Of a DNA stretch of 64,000 bases, positions 43,805 to 56,220 are shown in pieces. Each line of letters starts with the position of its first letter. Within the stretch, counting starts at the first letter, position 1. The position numbers were made by a program, and so were the translations under genes. Under the pieces are notes generated by a model that made no database searches, was not told the DNA's origin, and saw nothing but the letters and a program-made list of their open reading frames with translations. This DNA comes from Tenebrio molitor (taxonomy: Eukaryota > Arthropoda > Insecta > Coleoptera > Tenebrionidae): contig NC_091049.1 of assembly GCF_963966145.1 (NCBI RefSeq), forward strand, positions 10,478,001 through 10,542,000. The letters run 5' to 3'.

Positions 43805-43963
43805 GAATTTTTCCTCACAAATCAATCATACCACATATTCCATACAATTTAGAGAAAATAATACCTTATGGCTTAATGCATAACAGATTCGAGTACCTAC
43901 AGTACACTGAGACTTTGAGATGTTACGAGGAATCAAAATACTCATTTGGAATTACAAATACAG
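43805..43963 (+). other. Candidate exon of an unrecognised gene
   Basis: A 159-bp segment opens throughout. It is preceded by a convincing 3' splice site (CTAAC branch-like motif, TTTTCCACCAG) and ends CAG|GTAGGT. The peptide contains IIPYGLMHNRFEYLQYTETL and SKYSFGITNT, which reads like real protein. I do not recognise the family and found no second exon in phase. It could be a genuine exon in a gene with long introns or a relic of one. Confidence 0.35.
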
Positions 43964-44199
43964 GTAGGTAGGTACTGATAGTTGCAGTTCCGTTTAATAA
44001 GTTGCATCACGTTAGTGTTAAAGGAATGTATACATTTATATCAATTATTTTTAAGATCGTTCTATAATATGTCCACACTTTTTTTGAATGTACCTATGTC
44101 CCTTCTGTGATAAAAAAAAAAACGTATGAATGATTTGAGAACTACTTCGCCAATAAATATTTCATATTTTTTACAAAACCTACCTTTCTCGGTCGGCGA

Positions 44200-44710
44200 A
44201 GGATATCGTCATCTATTTTAATGTGTTTATCAAAGCAAAAAAAGGGTTCCGAGCCTCCTTTCCAGGCCGATTAGCCATGCCTTTGGTGCTTTTCTGGTCA
44301 ATCTAAAACCGCTTGTCCTCGGTTAGTCCCATTGTCTGCCACCGGAAGCATCTGTCCCGAATCCAAACATCGCGTCGTCACAATTTTCGACCCCCGGAAT
44401 ACGAATACAATCACGTCCGAGGAGCTCGAACAGGTGTCCAACTGTAAAATCGTCAAATAACTGTCGTAAAAATAAATCGGCCTATTATTGGGGGAATTTG
44501 TCGCGCTGATGCTGCGACATGACCGCCGGAAATGACCGTTTTCAAAATCGACCAAACACTGCAATGGCATCCGGTCGTGCCGAAGAATCGATCGCAAACG
44601 ATGACATCCAGGACCGGGCTCGACTGGTGCGATGTCACGTGCCTGAAACGATGTTGTCACACATGGGAAAAAGGAAACACGAGTCAAAGACAATATGCAA
44701 AGCTAATTGA
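44200..44710. other. GC-richer unique block
   Basis: GC content clearly exceeds the flanks. Frames are open on both strands; one plus-strand frame (about 44278-44460) reads RVVTIFDPRNTNTITSEELE before a TAA and has possible donor sites. No family match and no repeat copy in the window. It may be an exon, a conserved non-coding element or a decayed gene. Confidence 0.3.
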
Positions 44711-44851
44711 GATCAATTGTTGCATGTTCGTCACGTTTAACTTTTTTTTATTTGCATAGCATAGAGTAGGTATTCGTGTTTTAGATATGTAATGTTAAAA
44801 TATACAGCATTAAAACAGGACTTTTTAATTTTGTAGGTTGAAATTTGCCAG

Positions 44852-45173
44852 AACAATTTTCGGTAATTGTTCACTTTAACTACTTCTGGAATTTCCGCGT
44901 TTTTTCTGGCTAGACAGCCTCAGGACGTCCTCCTACATCGTTTCCCACCAGTCAAACCTTGTGCAAATGAAAATTTTCCTTACCCTTTAGTTATACTAAG
45001 ACTTGGCGCGACCTTGACGCGACCTTGAAATACAACAAGAGATTAAAAAAAGGCATTTGCACAAGATTTCAATGGTGGGACACGATCTAGGAGGACCCTC
45101 TGAGGCTGTCTAGCCAGAAAAAACGCGAAAATTCCAGAAGTAGTTAAAGTAAACAATTACCCAATTTTCGGCT
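44852..45173. repeat. Fold-back element
   Basis: TAACTACTTCTGGAATTTCC...TTTTTTCTGGCTAGACAGCCT at the left is mirrored at the right (AGGCTGTCTAGCCAGAAAAA...). Arms about 110-130 bp. A smaller inverted repeat (about 45187-45272) follows directly. Confidence 0.75.
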
Positions 45174-45880
45174 ATAATATAACTAGTGGTATGATTTATC
45201 GATGATATTATGAGTGAAATGTCCTGCTTCAATTACACGAATTTAATATCATTGATGATTAATTATACCACGTGTTATATTCGATGAGACAATATAATGA
45301 ATGAAATACAAAATTATTCATTTATTTGTCAAACTGACAAATTTATTTCAATCAAAAATCATAACGACGAAAGTAAATAAGATAATAATTTTTTTGTTTT
45401 TTATTATCGCTGTGATAGCCATGCAACTAAGGACTTTACGCATTTTCATTGGATCATTCATGATCACGTGATACATGAATTATATTGTCAAAGGAGTTAA
45501 CTATTTTTTTTATTATGCCCAATAGTGTGTGTGATCAAAAAAATTTCAGATCAAGTATGCTTTGGACTGTCACTCGACACATGTACTCGTATTTACATGG
45601 GGTAAACGACATCCTAAAGCACTCTTAATGTGAAATTTATTTGATCACATGATAGTTTATCAGTCGATATTGACTATTCTTATTTGACAACTCCAGTCCA
45701 GAAAATTATACTTCATTCATTTAAGCTATGTAGTAATAAAACTACGTGATTGTCGCCTGCTTGCTCGGTATTGGACAACTGGATTAAATAGAAATGAAAC
45801 GACAAAAGATGTAAAGCGTATGCAAATAAGGTTTCAATGAAACTTTCTATGTTAATTGCCATACAATTAATCTCAGTAGG

Positions 45881-46154
45881 TACTGTCGCGAGCAAAAAAT
45901 TTTGGTCGTCAATGTCATTGCAAAATTTGGTTAGATTGTCACAAATCAGAAAAATTTCCCTGCCTGATTATGCCCATGTCAACAAAATGTCAAAAAAATT
46001 TATTAATCAATGTCAATTAATGTCATACAACATGATGATATTATACTATTATAGGTTATGAATGTTATGATATTTACGACTGTTTTACAATGGACCATTT
46101 TCCATTGTATCAAAGCATGATTTTGACGACCAGTTTTTTTTGCTCGCCACAGTA
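45881..46154. repeat. MITE related to family B
   Basis: TA-flanked ends CTGTCGCGAGCAAAAAATTT and, inverted, CTGTGGCGAGCAAAAAAAAC, each followed by (T)GGTCGTCA as in family B. The interior differs. Confidence 0.75.
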
Positions 46155-46232
46155 CATTACTTGTTTGTAATAAATAGATAATAGGTACATATTTTGTTTT
46201 TTCTATGAAAGTTATTTGTACAACTTTGAATC

Positions 46233-46534
46233 TACAACGTGATCAAGAATGACTGAATCTGTTGGTAACAATGAAAATTTGAATGATTTTGGTACCACTG
46301 TAATCTAAACGCATTTCCGGTTGTCAGCTTTGACAGAGTTGACAGGCGAATTTGACGTTTACCATCAAAGGGTCATTTTTGTAATAGCATGAACATACCC
46401 GACATAACCTAATTTTTTTTTAATGTCTTGTCAAGTTAAAACATCCGGTCAGTGCCAATTACGAAACAGAAAAACACCAATATTTTTCAATTGTTTCATT
46501 GCCAACAGACTCAGTCATTGTTGATCACGCTGTA
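46233..46534. repeat. MITE family Y, copy 3
   Basis: CAACGTGATCAAGAATGACT at the left is mirrored by ...AGTCATTGTTGATCACGCTG at the right, TA at both ends. Confidence 0.8.
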
Positions 46535-47824
46535 TTTCATGTAATAATTATCTAAAAATGTTTTCAAATGGAAAAAGAATTATGATAATTGTAAATCTTT
46601 TTTTATGTATAATTTAATTAATCAATAACTTAAAAACTCATTGTTAGTTTCAAAATCTCTCTGAACTAGCATCATGGGGCATGGTTAATGAAAGATCAAT
46701 ATTTTTACACAGGCAACCGCGTCATTACCCGGAAACCTACAATCTCATAAGCTTTCAGTTCCCGATAAGACTTAAAAATAAATCCGGAATTCCAGACAAA
46801 GCAAATAAAACCAGTTCCCGTCCGTAAAACGAGGAGCTGCGGTTTGTGTTCTTCCCGTCCCCAGGGGAGTGATAACGATACATATAGTGAAATTTTTTTA
46901 ATAAACAATTGTCAGTGTCAAAATGAAGTAAAAAACCATACTGTACCACCCTAAAATTTGGACATATGGACCATCTGTATAACAATTTGACACCAAATCA
47001 TGGTTAAGGTTATGTTCACTTCACTTCCCGTACCTTTCTTCCATGAATTCATTTTCAAAACAAATTGAATGAGAAATCAGGAGAAACCTTTTCGAATTTG
47101 AAATAAACTCTCGCTCGTTAGGGCGCAGGCTCAGTTACATAAAAAAATGTTGACACTCAATGTGACCAATCGTATTATCATGAAAATCACAGTTTGGCTC
47201 ATACCAACAAGACAACGTTTTGACAATTGTTTATTAAAAAAATTCAACTATAGGACCTTGCAACATTTTGGTTGCAATGACTAATGTGACAAGTGGTTGT
47301 TTTATCAACAAGGTATATTAAAGCAGAGGAAGACAAAATCGGAATTCACTGCGTGTAAAAAGGCTATGTATCCACCGGTATGTCAGATGTCAGATAGATG
47401 ACAGCTGTTAGATGAGATGACACACCGGTGGATGTAAAAACTTCAGGTCAGTGGTAACTCAGCAATCTAAGGTACTGAGCAAGAATTTGTGAAGTGCAAA
47501 TGGGTGTCAGATGTAAACTGCTTTTTCTTGAAAAGAAAAATTCTTTTCTTGAAATATTCAACTGGACAGGTCAGAAGCAATGTTTTAATTTCATTTTAAT
47601 TGTTCCATTCGGTAGAAGTAGTTTCTATTGGAAAGTATTGAAAACGATAAAAAGGAGTTTTCCGCGCACCACCCTGTATAACGCTACCCAAAAATGTATT
47701 GTATTTTAAAAAATACGCGAACAAGTGTTTTATTCAAAGTATCTACTTTGTTGCAATAATTTTGATAATAAGAAAAATAAGTCGATTAAAATAAAAAGCA
47801 AATTAAGTATATTTCTTCTTGCAC
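46535..47824. other. No gene recognised
   Basis: Mostly AT-rich. 46720-46890 is a little richer in GC and open on the minus strand, but no family match. A small inverted repeat built on CCACCGGT lies at about 47368-47440. Confidence 0.4.
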
Positions 47825-48502
47825 CGTTTTGGCTCAAAGCCAATATAAAAAACGACACGATACATTCGCTAAAATTATACACATGAATTTAGCTGTTAAA
47901 TTCAATTTATTAAAGAATACACAACCACATTATAGTTATACACCAGAAAGTTGTTTGGAAAATGACAGTTACAAGTTATATTTTGATAGAACAATTTTAA
48001 CTGACATTCATATTAAGCATAACAGACCAGACATTATAATTTTAAATAAACAACAAAAGCAAGCATAACTTTTAGATATAGCTGTTCCAAATTCACATAA
48101 TATAACACAGACATACGAGTATAACACAAAAATTAATAAATATTTAGAGCTGTCCGTTGCTATGAGAAATCTTTGGTGTTTAGAAAAAATTTAGATTTTA
48201 CCACTTGTAATTTCAGCAACGGGAATAGTACCGCAATCTCTTTTTAAAAATTTAAAAATTCTGGATTTAGATAACACATTGGTAGTTGAAATTCAAAAAG
48301 GTATATTATTATACTCATGTCACATCGTGAGGAAGTTCCTTAACATTGACACAGAACATAATACACAACAAAGTCAAAATGCGTAGGCAAGACGCCGGTA
48401 ATTATGTTGATAAGCACTGCACTATTACTTGATAGTAATATCCGTAATAGTGTATGTACTCCGGCAAAATTGCCGTGCCGCCGGGTGGAGGTGGGATAAT
48501 TA
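47825..48502 (+). pseudogene. R2-like LINE 3' end (C-terminal endonuclease region)
   Basis: A 5'-truncated non-LTR retrotransposon. The frame reads ENDSYKLYFDRTILTD, then HNRPDIIILN and, after an in-frame TAA (48066-48068), LLDIAVPNSHN, the restriction-like endonuclease motif spacing of R2/R4-type LINE proteins. Further on, VISATGIVPQSLFKNL and ILLYSCHIVRKFL match their C-terminus, in part in other frames. The 3' tail (48410-48502) with hairpin CGGCAAAATTGCCG is shared with 15208-15302. Inactive. Confidence 0.75.
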
Positions 48503-48972
48503 CTATACAGTGAATTTTTTTATCAATGAGGAATTTACATGGTATAAACTTGATTTTGTCAATGGTTTTTCTACAGCTAATTTCAAAATTATTATTCGCA
48601 CACTTCTAACTTGCTTAATTTTTTACAAGTTCTGATAGTTTTTTTAATATGTAGTTATTTACGTGACACGCTTAGTAAATTAATCTTTACGGGCGGGCTG
48701 TCTTTTGTGGGATGAGTGACGAAGGAACGAGTCTCATAAGCCAGTAAGTAATACTGTCAGAACTTTTGTGAAAATTGTTGCGAAAAGAAAGATTGGATTT
48801 TATGCCCGGTGAAGACTCTGAAGGTGATTTTCTTGAAGTGCAAGAAAATACCCACGGAATTACCAACGCTGCAAGTCCGGTTCTCTACTGATTCGATCCA
48901 AAGAACGGTATATAAATGACTTTCGAAAACGGATCAAAATGCATTATTAACATATGTAATTGCAACAATTGA

Positions 48973-49701
48973 TACAGGGTGTCCCCAAAAAAAAAGACGA
49001 GTCCATAGCGCCCTTATTTATCGGAGGATTTTAATTATCTATACACCAAAATAAATGGTTGTTAATAGGCTACAAAACGGCTTAATAAATTCACGTATAA
49101 CTCTAAGGGCTTCAAGACTAAACTGTCAAAATATTTTTTTTTCAAATGGGATTACGTACTTTTTTTTAGTAATTCTGATAGAGATTTTAATTCTGAAAAC
49201 AACAATGTATCACAAGTATAACTTCACATAAAAAAAATAACAATAACTTTTGAAACAAATGACGAGCACAAAGCGAAAAGCTATCAAAATGCATTGCGTT
49301 ACAATGTAATAACCAAATTAAGGTAGCTGGAAAAACAAATGACAAATAATAACATGTGGGATTGCGCAGATATGCCGCCAATGTTTAGCGCAAAATGGAA
49401 CATAGACGATAGCGATTTTTGACATTTTTTTTTGTGAATTTTTGGTATCTAAGTGTATACTTGTGATACATTGTTGTTTTCAGAATAAAAATCTCTATCA
49501 GAATTACTAAAAAAAGATATGTTATCCCATTTGAAAAAAAATATTTTGACAGTTTACCCTTGAAGCCCATGGGGCTATACTTGAATTTATTAGGCCATTT
49601 TATAGCCTATTAACAACCATTTAATTTGGTGTACAGATAATTAAAATCTTCCGATAAATAACGGAGTTATGGACTCGTCTTCTTCTTTGGGGACACCTGT
49701 A
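48973..49701. repeat. Fold-back element, CAGGGTGTCCCC ends
   Basis: Near-palindrome of 729 bp with TA at both ends. CAGGGTGTCCCCAAAAAAAA and GACGAGTCCATA at the left are mirrored at the right. Arms about 240-250 bp around an unpaired centre (about 49215-49440). Confidence 0.85.
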
Positions 49702-50622
49702 GTTAAATTTGTTTGTGTTTATAATAAACTTTTTCAAAAATTATTTCATTATTTTTGATTAATTATTATTTTTGATGAGCATCATGAAATATTACAGGTC
49801 TCTTTTACGAGCCTATAAAATATTACAGGGCTCTACCCGTAACTACTCATTTACTTAGTTACCACAAATGCCTGTAAACTGTCATTTACTTAGAAAGTGG
49901 AAATACAATTTATTATAATATTAATAATTTTATTATTCGACCATCTTCGAGACCGATTAGGTTACTATTTAACAGTTTGAGCATTTAAAATAGAAAAATA
50001 CTTGTCCATGTTTCATTAAATAACATTGTTTTCCTGAGACACTTTTTTATCTTTCAAAGTGAGAAATCTTTTAATAATAGAGATTAAAATGTTTGCTTTT
50101 CAGTTTTAGAGCTTCGTAATTTATTTCAATGTCAGCGGATACATCCTACTATTTCCTATTAACTTTAACGAAATTTAAAAATGGGTTCAAATTATTAAAT
50201 TATTAATGTAATGGTAATGTAATCAATTAAAATGGTCTAATAATATGACCTCCCAAAATTCCTGCCCATAAATTCACCTTTTCATAATTTCATTTTAAAA
50301 CAATACGATATTTAAAATGTCCACGGTAACATTAGGAATGTATTGTGGGTTGCATTTTCAATTCCGCCGGGCTCATTATCACTCCTGAAATACCCGGAAG
50401 TATAGCCTTCCTCCAATAATTTTTTAACGTCCTAAATTTACTCGAACTTCCATTCCCTAAATACATTAGCAGGACATTATTTTTTTGTAATAATAAGACA
50501 CATAATACACATTAAACAAACGTGTCCCTAATTGCGATTATGTTCAATTCAGAGCCCTGCTGCAAAATTTTTCGTGGAAATTTTTTCGTACATACCAATG
50601 CAGGTTTAACACTTGCGATAAA
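49702..50622. other. AT-rich spacer with a dispersed repeat
   Basis: 50270-50395 is an inverted copy of 62575-62690 (shared TATTGTGGGTTGCATTTTCA and AATACGATATTTAAAAT); a third fragment lies at 60530-60630. No gene. Confidence 0.5.
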
Positions 50623-51376
50623 TACAGGTGCGTCCTAAAAAACGCCGCAAGCCATATCGCCGTTGTTTATGGCTTTAAATCAAACAAAAACTGGAATAAA
50701 TCACTTTAAAAGCACTATAAGTGCAACATAGACTATTTTTTTTTTCAAAAAGTAATTCAAGGTCAGATGAACTTTGTTTTTTTAAATAGCTTGGTATATT
50801 TTTTATTCCGATTTTGAAAGAGATAATTTTTCTGAATCCAACGATATGCCGCATGTTAAAATGCGCTTATTAGTAAACAAGAAAATAAATAAATAAAATA
50901 GCATTATTAAAAATTTTTTCCTCGAAAAAAATCACGTTACTATGGAAAACAATCCTAAACGCAATATTTATTACACGTTCTGTCATATTATTTTTTGTTT
51001 TTGTTCTTCAGAAAGTATTGTTATTGCGTTTAGGATTGTTTTCCATAGTATACCTGATTTTTTTCCAAGAAAAACTTTCCAATAATGCTATTTTATTTAT
51101 TTATTTTCGCGGTAACTGTTAAATGTATTTTAACATGCGGCATATCGTTGGATTCAGAAAAATAATCTTTTTCAAAATGGGAATAAAAAAATATACCAAG
51201 CTTTTTAAAAAAACAGTTGATTATTATCTGACCTTGAATTACTTTTTGAAAAAAAAAATTGTCTATGTTGTGCTTATGGTGCTTTTAATGTGATTTATTA
51301 TAGTTTTTGTTTTATTTAAATCAAGCCATAAATAACGGAGATATGGCTTGCGGCGTTTTTTAGGACGCACCCTGTA
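50623..51376. repeat. Fold-back element, CAGG.TGCGTCCTAAAAA ends
   Basis: Near-palindrome of 754 bp, TA at both ends. CAGGTGCGTCCTAAAAAACG and CGCAAGCCATATC at the left are mirrored at the right. Arms about 340 bp with a short loop near 51000. Confidence 0.9.
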
Positions 51377-51572
51377 TATCTCCTTAAATAATTACTTGGC
51401 ATTGGCATGCAATTTTCTTGTAGATTCTCCCACATGCATGTGAATTACAAGGGGTGATTTTTATCTACTTAGCCATGACGAAAACCTGTGACGATCGCAA
51501 ATTTTTGTTGTCAAGTTGCTGTGACACTTTCATGCTTACCAACCTAATTTGGTTCACATCCATGTGGTAGAG

Positions 51573-51738
51573 AATTAATTGAAGATGACTCAAGATGCGA
51601 AAGGCCTGAAATATCAAGAAAGAATAAGAGTTTCAGTGATTGCCGATGAAGTGGGGATATCGGAAGCTACACTATTAAAAATTTTGCATGAAGATTTAGG
51701 AATGAATAATATTTCAGCACTAATTTTACCATTTTGAT
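51573..51738 (+). pseudogene. Mariner transposase N-terminal fragment
   Basis: EDDSRCERPEIS, then in another frame VIADEVGISEATLLKILHED and LGMNNISA, matching the helix-turn-helix region of mariner transposases (EVGIS....ILHEDLGM). It ends at a TGA; nothing of the catalytic domain is present. Confidence 0.75.
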
Positions 51739-52699
51739 AATTGGTTTATTTATAATTTCATGCTTTTCATAAATTTTAAAGCTATTGCAACGTCACAACT
51801 AAGCTAGAGTGATTTTTCGAACTTGAGTAAAGTCAGAAAGTAACAAGGATTGTCATTCATGTCATTTTTGATAATAAATATAATTTAAAAATTATTCGAC
51901 CAAATTCACATTCGCTATTCAACGTAGATTTGCGTGACATAAATGTTATGCGCCATTTTTAATACACCCTGTATAATGCGAGACCTGTATTCGTAGAATT
52001 TTTCAAAACAGTCTTGATCAGACTTTTATTTAGACACCGGATGTAAATAAAACTTTTAATCTTGTAGTGTTTAAAAAACTTCTAGACATTTTTGTAAAAT
52101 ATCTGGACATTCATAAAGTGGGGTTTATAATTTGCCGGTAAGTAACCTCTTGTCATTTAGTATCTAGGATTAAAAATTACAACAGTCTGATTGGAAAAGT
52201 GTATTCAATGATTTTTAGGATTTTTTCCTCACCACATAGAATAAACGTTTCATCAGTTTGTCCCGCTATGAAAAACATCCCATGCCATAAATGTATCACT
52301 GTTTTAAAATTTCCATTTTTTATGCAAATATTTATTATAATAGGATTGGTGCTTGTGTGTATTTTTATTAGGCTTGTATTTCTTTATTTATTTTTAGTGT
52401 AATGTTTTGCACATTCCAAGGTCATACTTTTAATATTCTACTCATAAGTACATACATACCTAACAATTTTTACGATTACTCCATATTTCTTACTTCTCCT
52501 CTGAATATTGATGATTCACTAATTACTTTTTGTTCGATCTATTTTCATATCGTTTCCGGTGAGGAATTTCCTACTAATCGTTTATTGTAAATTTTTTAAA
52601 TTGTAGTTCTCCTCTTGTGTGTTTAATAATTTCTTTTTTCCACATTTTTATTTTAATTTTACATTATCAACATCCCCTCGAGACAAGTTGTAAAAATAA
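51739..52699. other. AT-rich spacer, no gene
   Basis: Contains a solo MITE-type end (ACACCCTGTATAAT at about 51965). Open frames at 52199-52590 are low-complexity hydrophobic translations of AT-rich DNA and are not accepted. Confidence 0.4.
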
Positions 52700-53187
52700 A
52701 TCATCCTATTCCAACCCTGTCCAGCATCCGGCGAAAATTCATACAATTGACTTCCGCCGAAATGTCATAATTGAAAGACCTCCCTTGACGCCAACTCGGC
52801 AGACCAGCCGTCCACTTCGCACCACATTCTCCATTTCATTACCCTGTCATGTTTCAACCCCCGTCCTGTCCTAATCAGCCGATCGCACTAAAAAACAAAA
52901 CATGTGGAACCCCAATTAAAACCCCAATTAACGGTCACGTCGATCGTTAAGTGTGGAAATGTGCCGCCTTCAATGGGCCGGAAACGATCCCCGTGGTCGG
53001 TAGTGGTGGGGGTAACTACCCCCGGAACCCGGTTTATCAATGAGGCCCGCACTCGGGTCATTCCCGGCAAAGATAGCGTCGGAAACGGCAGTATTTTGTT
53101 TCGGGTGTTTGTTTGTTGAACATCTGTCAGCGGACACGTGCTCCTCGCGCCAACTTGATTTAGTAAACATCGACACGACGGGATAAG
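52700..53187 (+). promoter_or_regulatory. Candidate edl promoter and non-coding first exon
   Basis: GC-richer than anything within several kb, unique in the window, and followed by a strong 5' splice site (AAG|GTAAGC at 53188). The edl coding exon 2 begins with an acceptor at 57165 and therefore needs an upstream non-coding exon; this block is the best candidate. Inference only; no TATA box is obvious. Confidence 0.4.
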
Positions 53188-54229
53188 GTAAGCGGTGCGC
53201 TGTACTAATACTAATTTATCTGATTAATATTTAATTAGGTGATTATTGTTTAATTGGGCGTAATCGACAGGAATTGGGTGGTTGTTCGACGGCTCTGAAT
53301 AGCCGAAATCGACAAAAATGTCCGTTCTTTTGCATATTTTAAATGAATGAAACGGAAAAAATGATAATGGCAATTGAAAATCGGTGATAATAAGTTTCCT
53401 TTTCCTGTCAGTATGGTCAAACAGGGCTTTTATATAGGCAAGGATACGGATATCCTGTCTATCGACGTCCTTTACATGTGTGCGTTTATTACAAATGTAT
53501 GTAAATAATGCCCTCCTCTCAGATTAGTCGCTTCGTTTAGTAATTATCGGCGCGCTTTCGCTACACATTAACGCAAATTTGTGAGTCTTGACTTTTTCCT
53601 TTGATTTTGTTGTCTTTCTGTGTGTGCGTGTGTATTTTTTTGTTGTGGTGTTTGTTGTGATACGTAACATATGGGTCTGGGCTATGTAAGGCAACACCCT
53701 CTTTTGCTCTAAATGGCCCCTTATCGATCCTAACGGCTTTAGCACACTCTAGTTATTTCAAGTTTGCCGACGAACATGTGACGCCCACAGAAGTAAAACT
53801 TCGTAGATTGCTCGCTCTGATGTCAAAGATTTCTGTCTTAAACGGTAGTGGTTAGGACTTTTTACTTTTTGTCACTTGCTTCTTGTGCATGTGGCAATGA
53901 TGTGATACAAATCACTAACCAATTTTACTAATTTTACTGTCGAAAAAATAAATCAGGTGATCACTTTCAACATTGTGCAATTTATTGCATTTTTTAATTT
54001 GCCTGATGTCCTATATCAAATTGTCATTGGTACCTAGATTGAACTTTCTGTCGTGAGATATTGGCACTTGACTTTGATAAGCATTTTGTAAAAATAATAA
54101 TATTAAATGTACTATGCTTATTCAGTTGAATAAGTCTTACTCATAAACCTCACTACTTTCCAAGAAGTAAAGTCCACATTGTAGCAAAAATGATAATCAA
54201 AAATTTTATAAGAATTGAAGGATTAATAT
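53188..54229. other. Putative edl intron, first part
   Basis: Moderately GC-containing to about 53800, with a GT-rich run at about 53620-53660; then AT-rich. No exon seen. Confidence 0.35.
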
Positions 54230-55032
54230 ACAGTGCTTACCAAGAAGATCGCATCGTATGGGAATTTTTTAAATTCATTGATTCAGTTATTACCTGACAT
54301 CCGTTCATTTGACATTTGACGTTTAAAAAACCAAATTGGGTTTGTGTTGAATATTTCGAAGAGAGTTATAGGAAGAGTTGGCTTTAATGAGATTTTATGC
54401 CTGTGTACATTTTCAGAATAAAATAAAATAATTATTCACTTATTTTAACAAAAAAATTTAAATTCCCAAATTGAATTTCAATTTGATTGAGAAGAAAATG
54501 TATAAGGAAGCAAATCTGTGCTGAAAAGATCTCGCAATAATTTTTATTTTAATATTTATTCATTGTGAGCCAATTTTCGAAATATCGTAACTTTGATGCA
54601 ATTTTTTTTTTTTAGAATTTCGTTTTGAAAATTTGTACACGGGCATAAAAACTGACTAGAATCAACTTTCTGCTATAATATTCTCCGATAGGTATATTTA
54701 ACAGAAACCTTATTTTCGAATTTTTTTTGAGAAAATGTAAAATTTGAGATGTACTTAATATCTGTTCACGTTGGAATGAACATCAGTGGTGCAAATCGCA
54801 CACATTTGGCATTAACTTTCATATGAGTTGTCATAGTAGCAGGTCAGTTATATTTGCACCACTGATGTTCATTCCAACGTGAACAGAAATTACCTGAAAT
54901 CAGGTGATAACTTTTATCCATCATATTTTTAATATTTAAGTAATCAGTCACGATTGCCGTAGAAAAATGTTTGCCAAACCGATGAATAAATATTTTCGTA
55001 TAAATATGGTGCAAACTTCTTGGTAAACACTG
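54230..55032. repeat. Composite MITE with inner hairpin
   Basis: CAGTGCTTACCAAGAAG at the left is mirrored by CTTCTTGGTAAACACTG at the right. A younger hairpin element sits inside (54761-54887). Confidence 0.65.
54761..54887. repeat. Near-perfect hairpin
   Basis: TCTGTTCACGTTGGAATGAA and on through ATCAGTGGTGCAAAT is exactly mirrored, giving about 36-bp arms with a loop of about 55 bp. Low divergence between arms suggests recent origin. Confidence 0.85.
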
Positions 55033-55523
55033 ATTTGGAGCGTTGCACTTTCAATTCACTTTCTGTACGTTTTTTATATCACAGTATTTTTGCTGTAATC
55101 ATAATCTAAAACGATCTCTCTTTTTCGTGTATTTTTTTAAATTTTTGTTTCCATTCATCTATTTTATTTTACATATGTATATGTATGTTACTATCTGCTG
55201 ACTTAACAAAAAAATGTGTGCTTAATACCGGGTGACTATAAATAAATGTGACCTTTTTTCATAGGTTGGTAATACTATTGTTGGTTATTCTGGTGTTTAA
55301 TGTGATAATTGACATAAACATAGGCGTACTCGTCTATTTGACACAATTTATTAATACATATAATGTCAATATAACGTACGTACGCCAATGTATTGATTAA
55401 CATGTCAGGTTGCAGGTCATGTTGCAAAAGTAATTTTTGAAAAATGTTCCCAACTTAAGAAAAGAAATCACATACATTTATACTCACTCATTTATACTAA
55501 AATTAGTATATTAAATAGAGTTG

Positions 55524-55769
55524 GCTTAATCCTTGTTCCTAGGGACGTTTTTCAATTATAATTGGCTGCACTTTTATTGTCAAAATTGTCGTTATCTGCT
55601 TTTAAATAAAATTGCTCATTAACAAAATGTTTCTAGAATGAAAATAAAATATAAATATTATGTTAACTACTATTTAAATTTGCTTGAATTGACTTCACAA
55701 ATTTTTGAAAACCAGGTTACCAACTCAAATTTAACTCTCAAACACCCCTAGGAACCAGGATCGAGCCTA
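55524..55769. repeat. MITE with GGCT(T/C)(A/G)ATCC ends
   Basis: GGCTTAATCCTTGTTCCTAG is mirrored by CTAGGAACCAGGATCGAGCC at the right. Confidence 0.65.
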
Positions 55770-55923
55770 CTTTCTCTTATATACCACTCTAATTTATACC
55801 ACTTGTCCACGAGTTTTTAAAAATTAGTACTTAGTACTAGTAAAATATAAAATAAATAAATCGTGATGTGTTTCCCTTTTTCTCAATATCGGGACATTCT
55901 AGTTGACTGAAATATAAAGGATA

Positions 55924-56220
55924 TACAATGTGATCAAGAAGGACTGTTTGAGTTGGTAATACATACTGAATTTTATTTTTAAATGGTACAACTGGAGTAA
56001 CTTCCAATTGTTGACGGCTTGGCACTGACAACCAGATCACTGACATTTTACAATTAATTTTTATTCTCATAACCTAACATTTTGTCGCTATTAAGGTTAA
56101 GTCATATACTATCTGTCAAATAAACCAGCAAAACATGTACTTACAGTTCCAGTGTTACAAATAGCCGAATAAAAAAGTGTTCTTAATTGTATTGCCAATT
56201 CAAACAGTCGTTCGTAAATA
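55924..56220. repeat. MITE family Y, copy 4 (right end disturbed)
   Basis: CAATGTGATCAAGAAGGACT at the left. The mirrored right end is interrupted after CAAACAGTCGTTCGTAAATA, next to a further inverted repeat (56243-56395, GGTTCAGTTGGCAG and mirror). Confidence 0.7.

Noticed and set aside
52904..53176. Overlapping frames of 60-71 codons in the GC-rich block
   Set aside because: Three frames are open at once on both strands, as expected of GC-rich non-coding DNA; treated as promoter/UTR instead.
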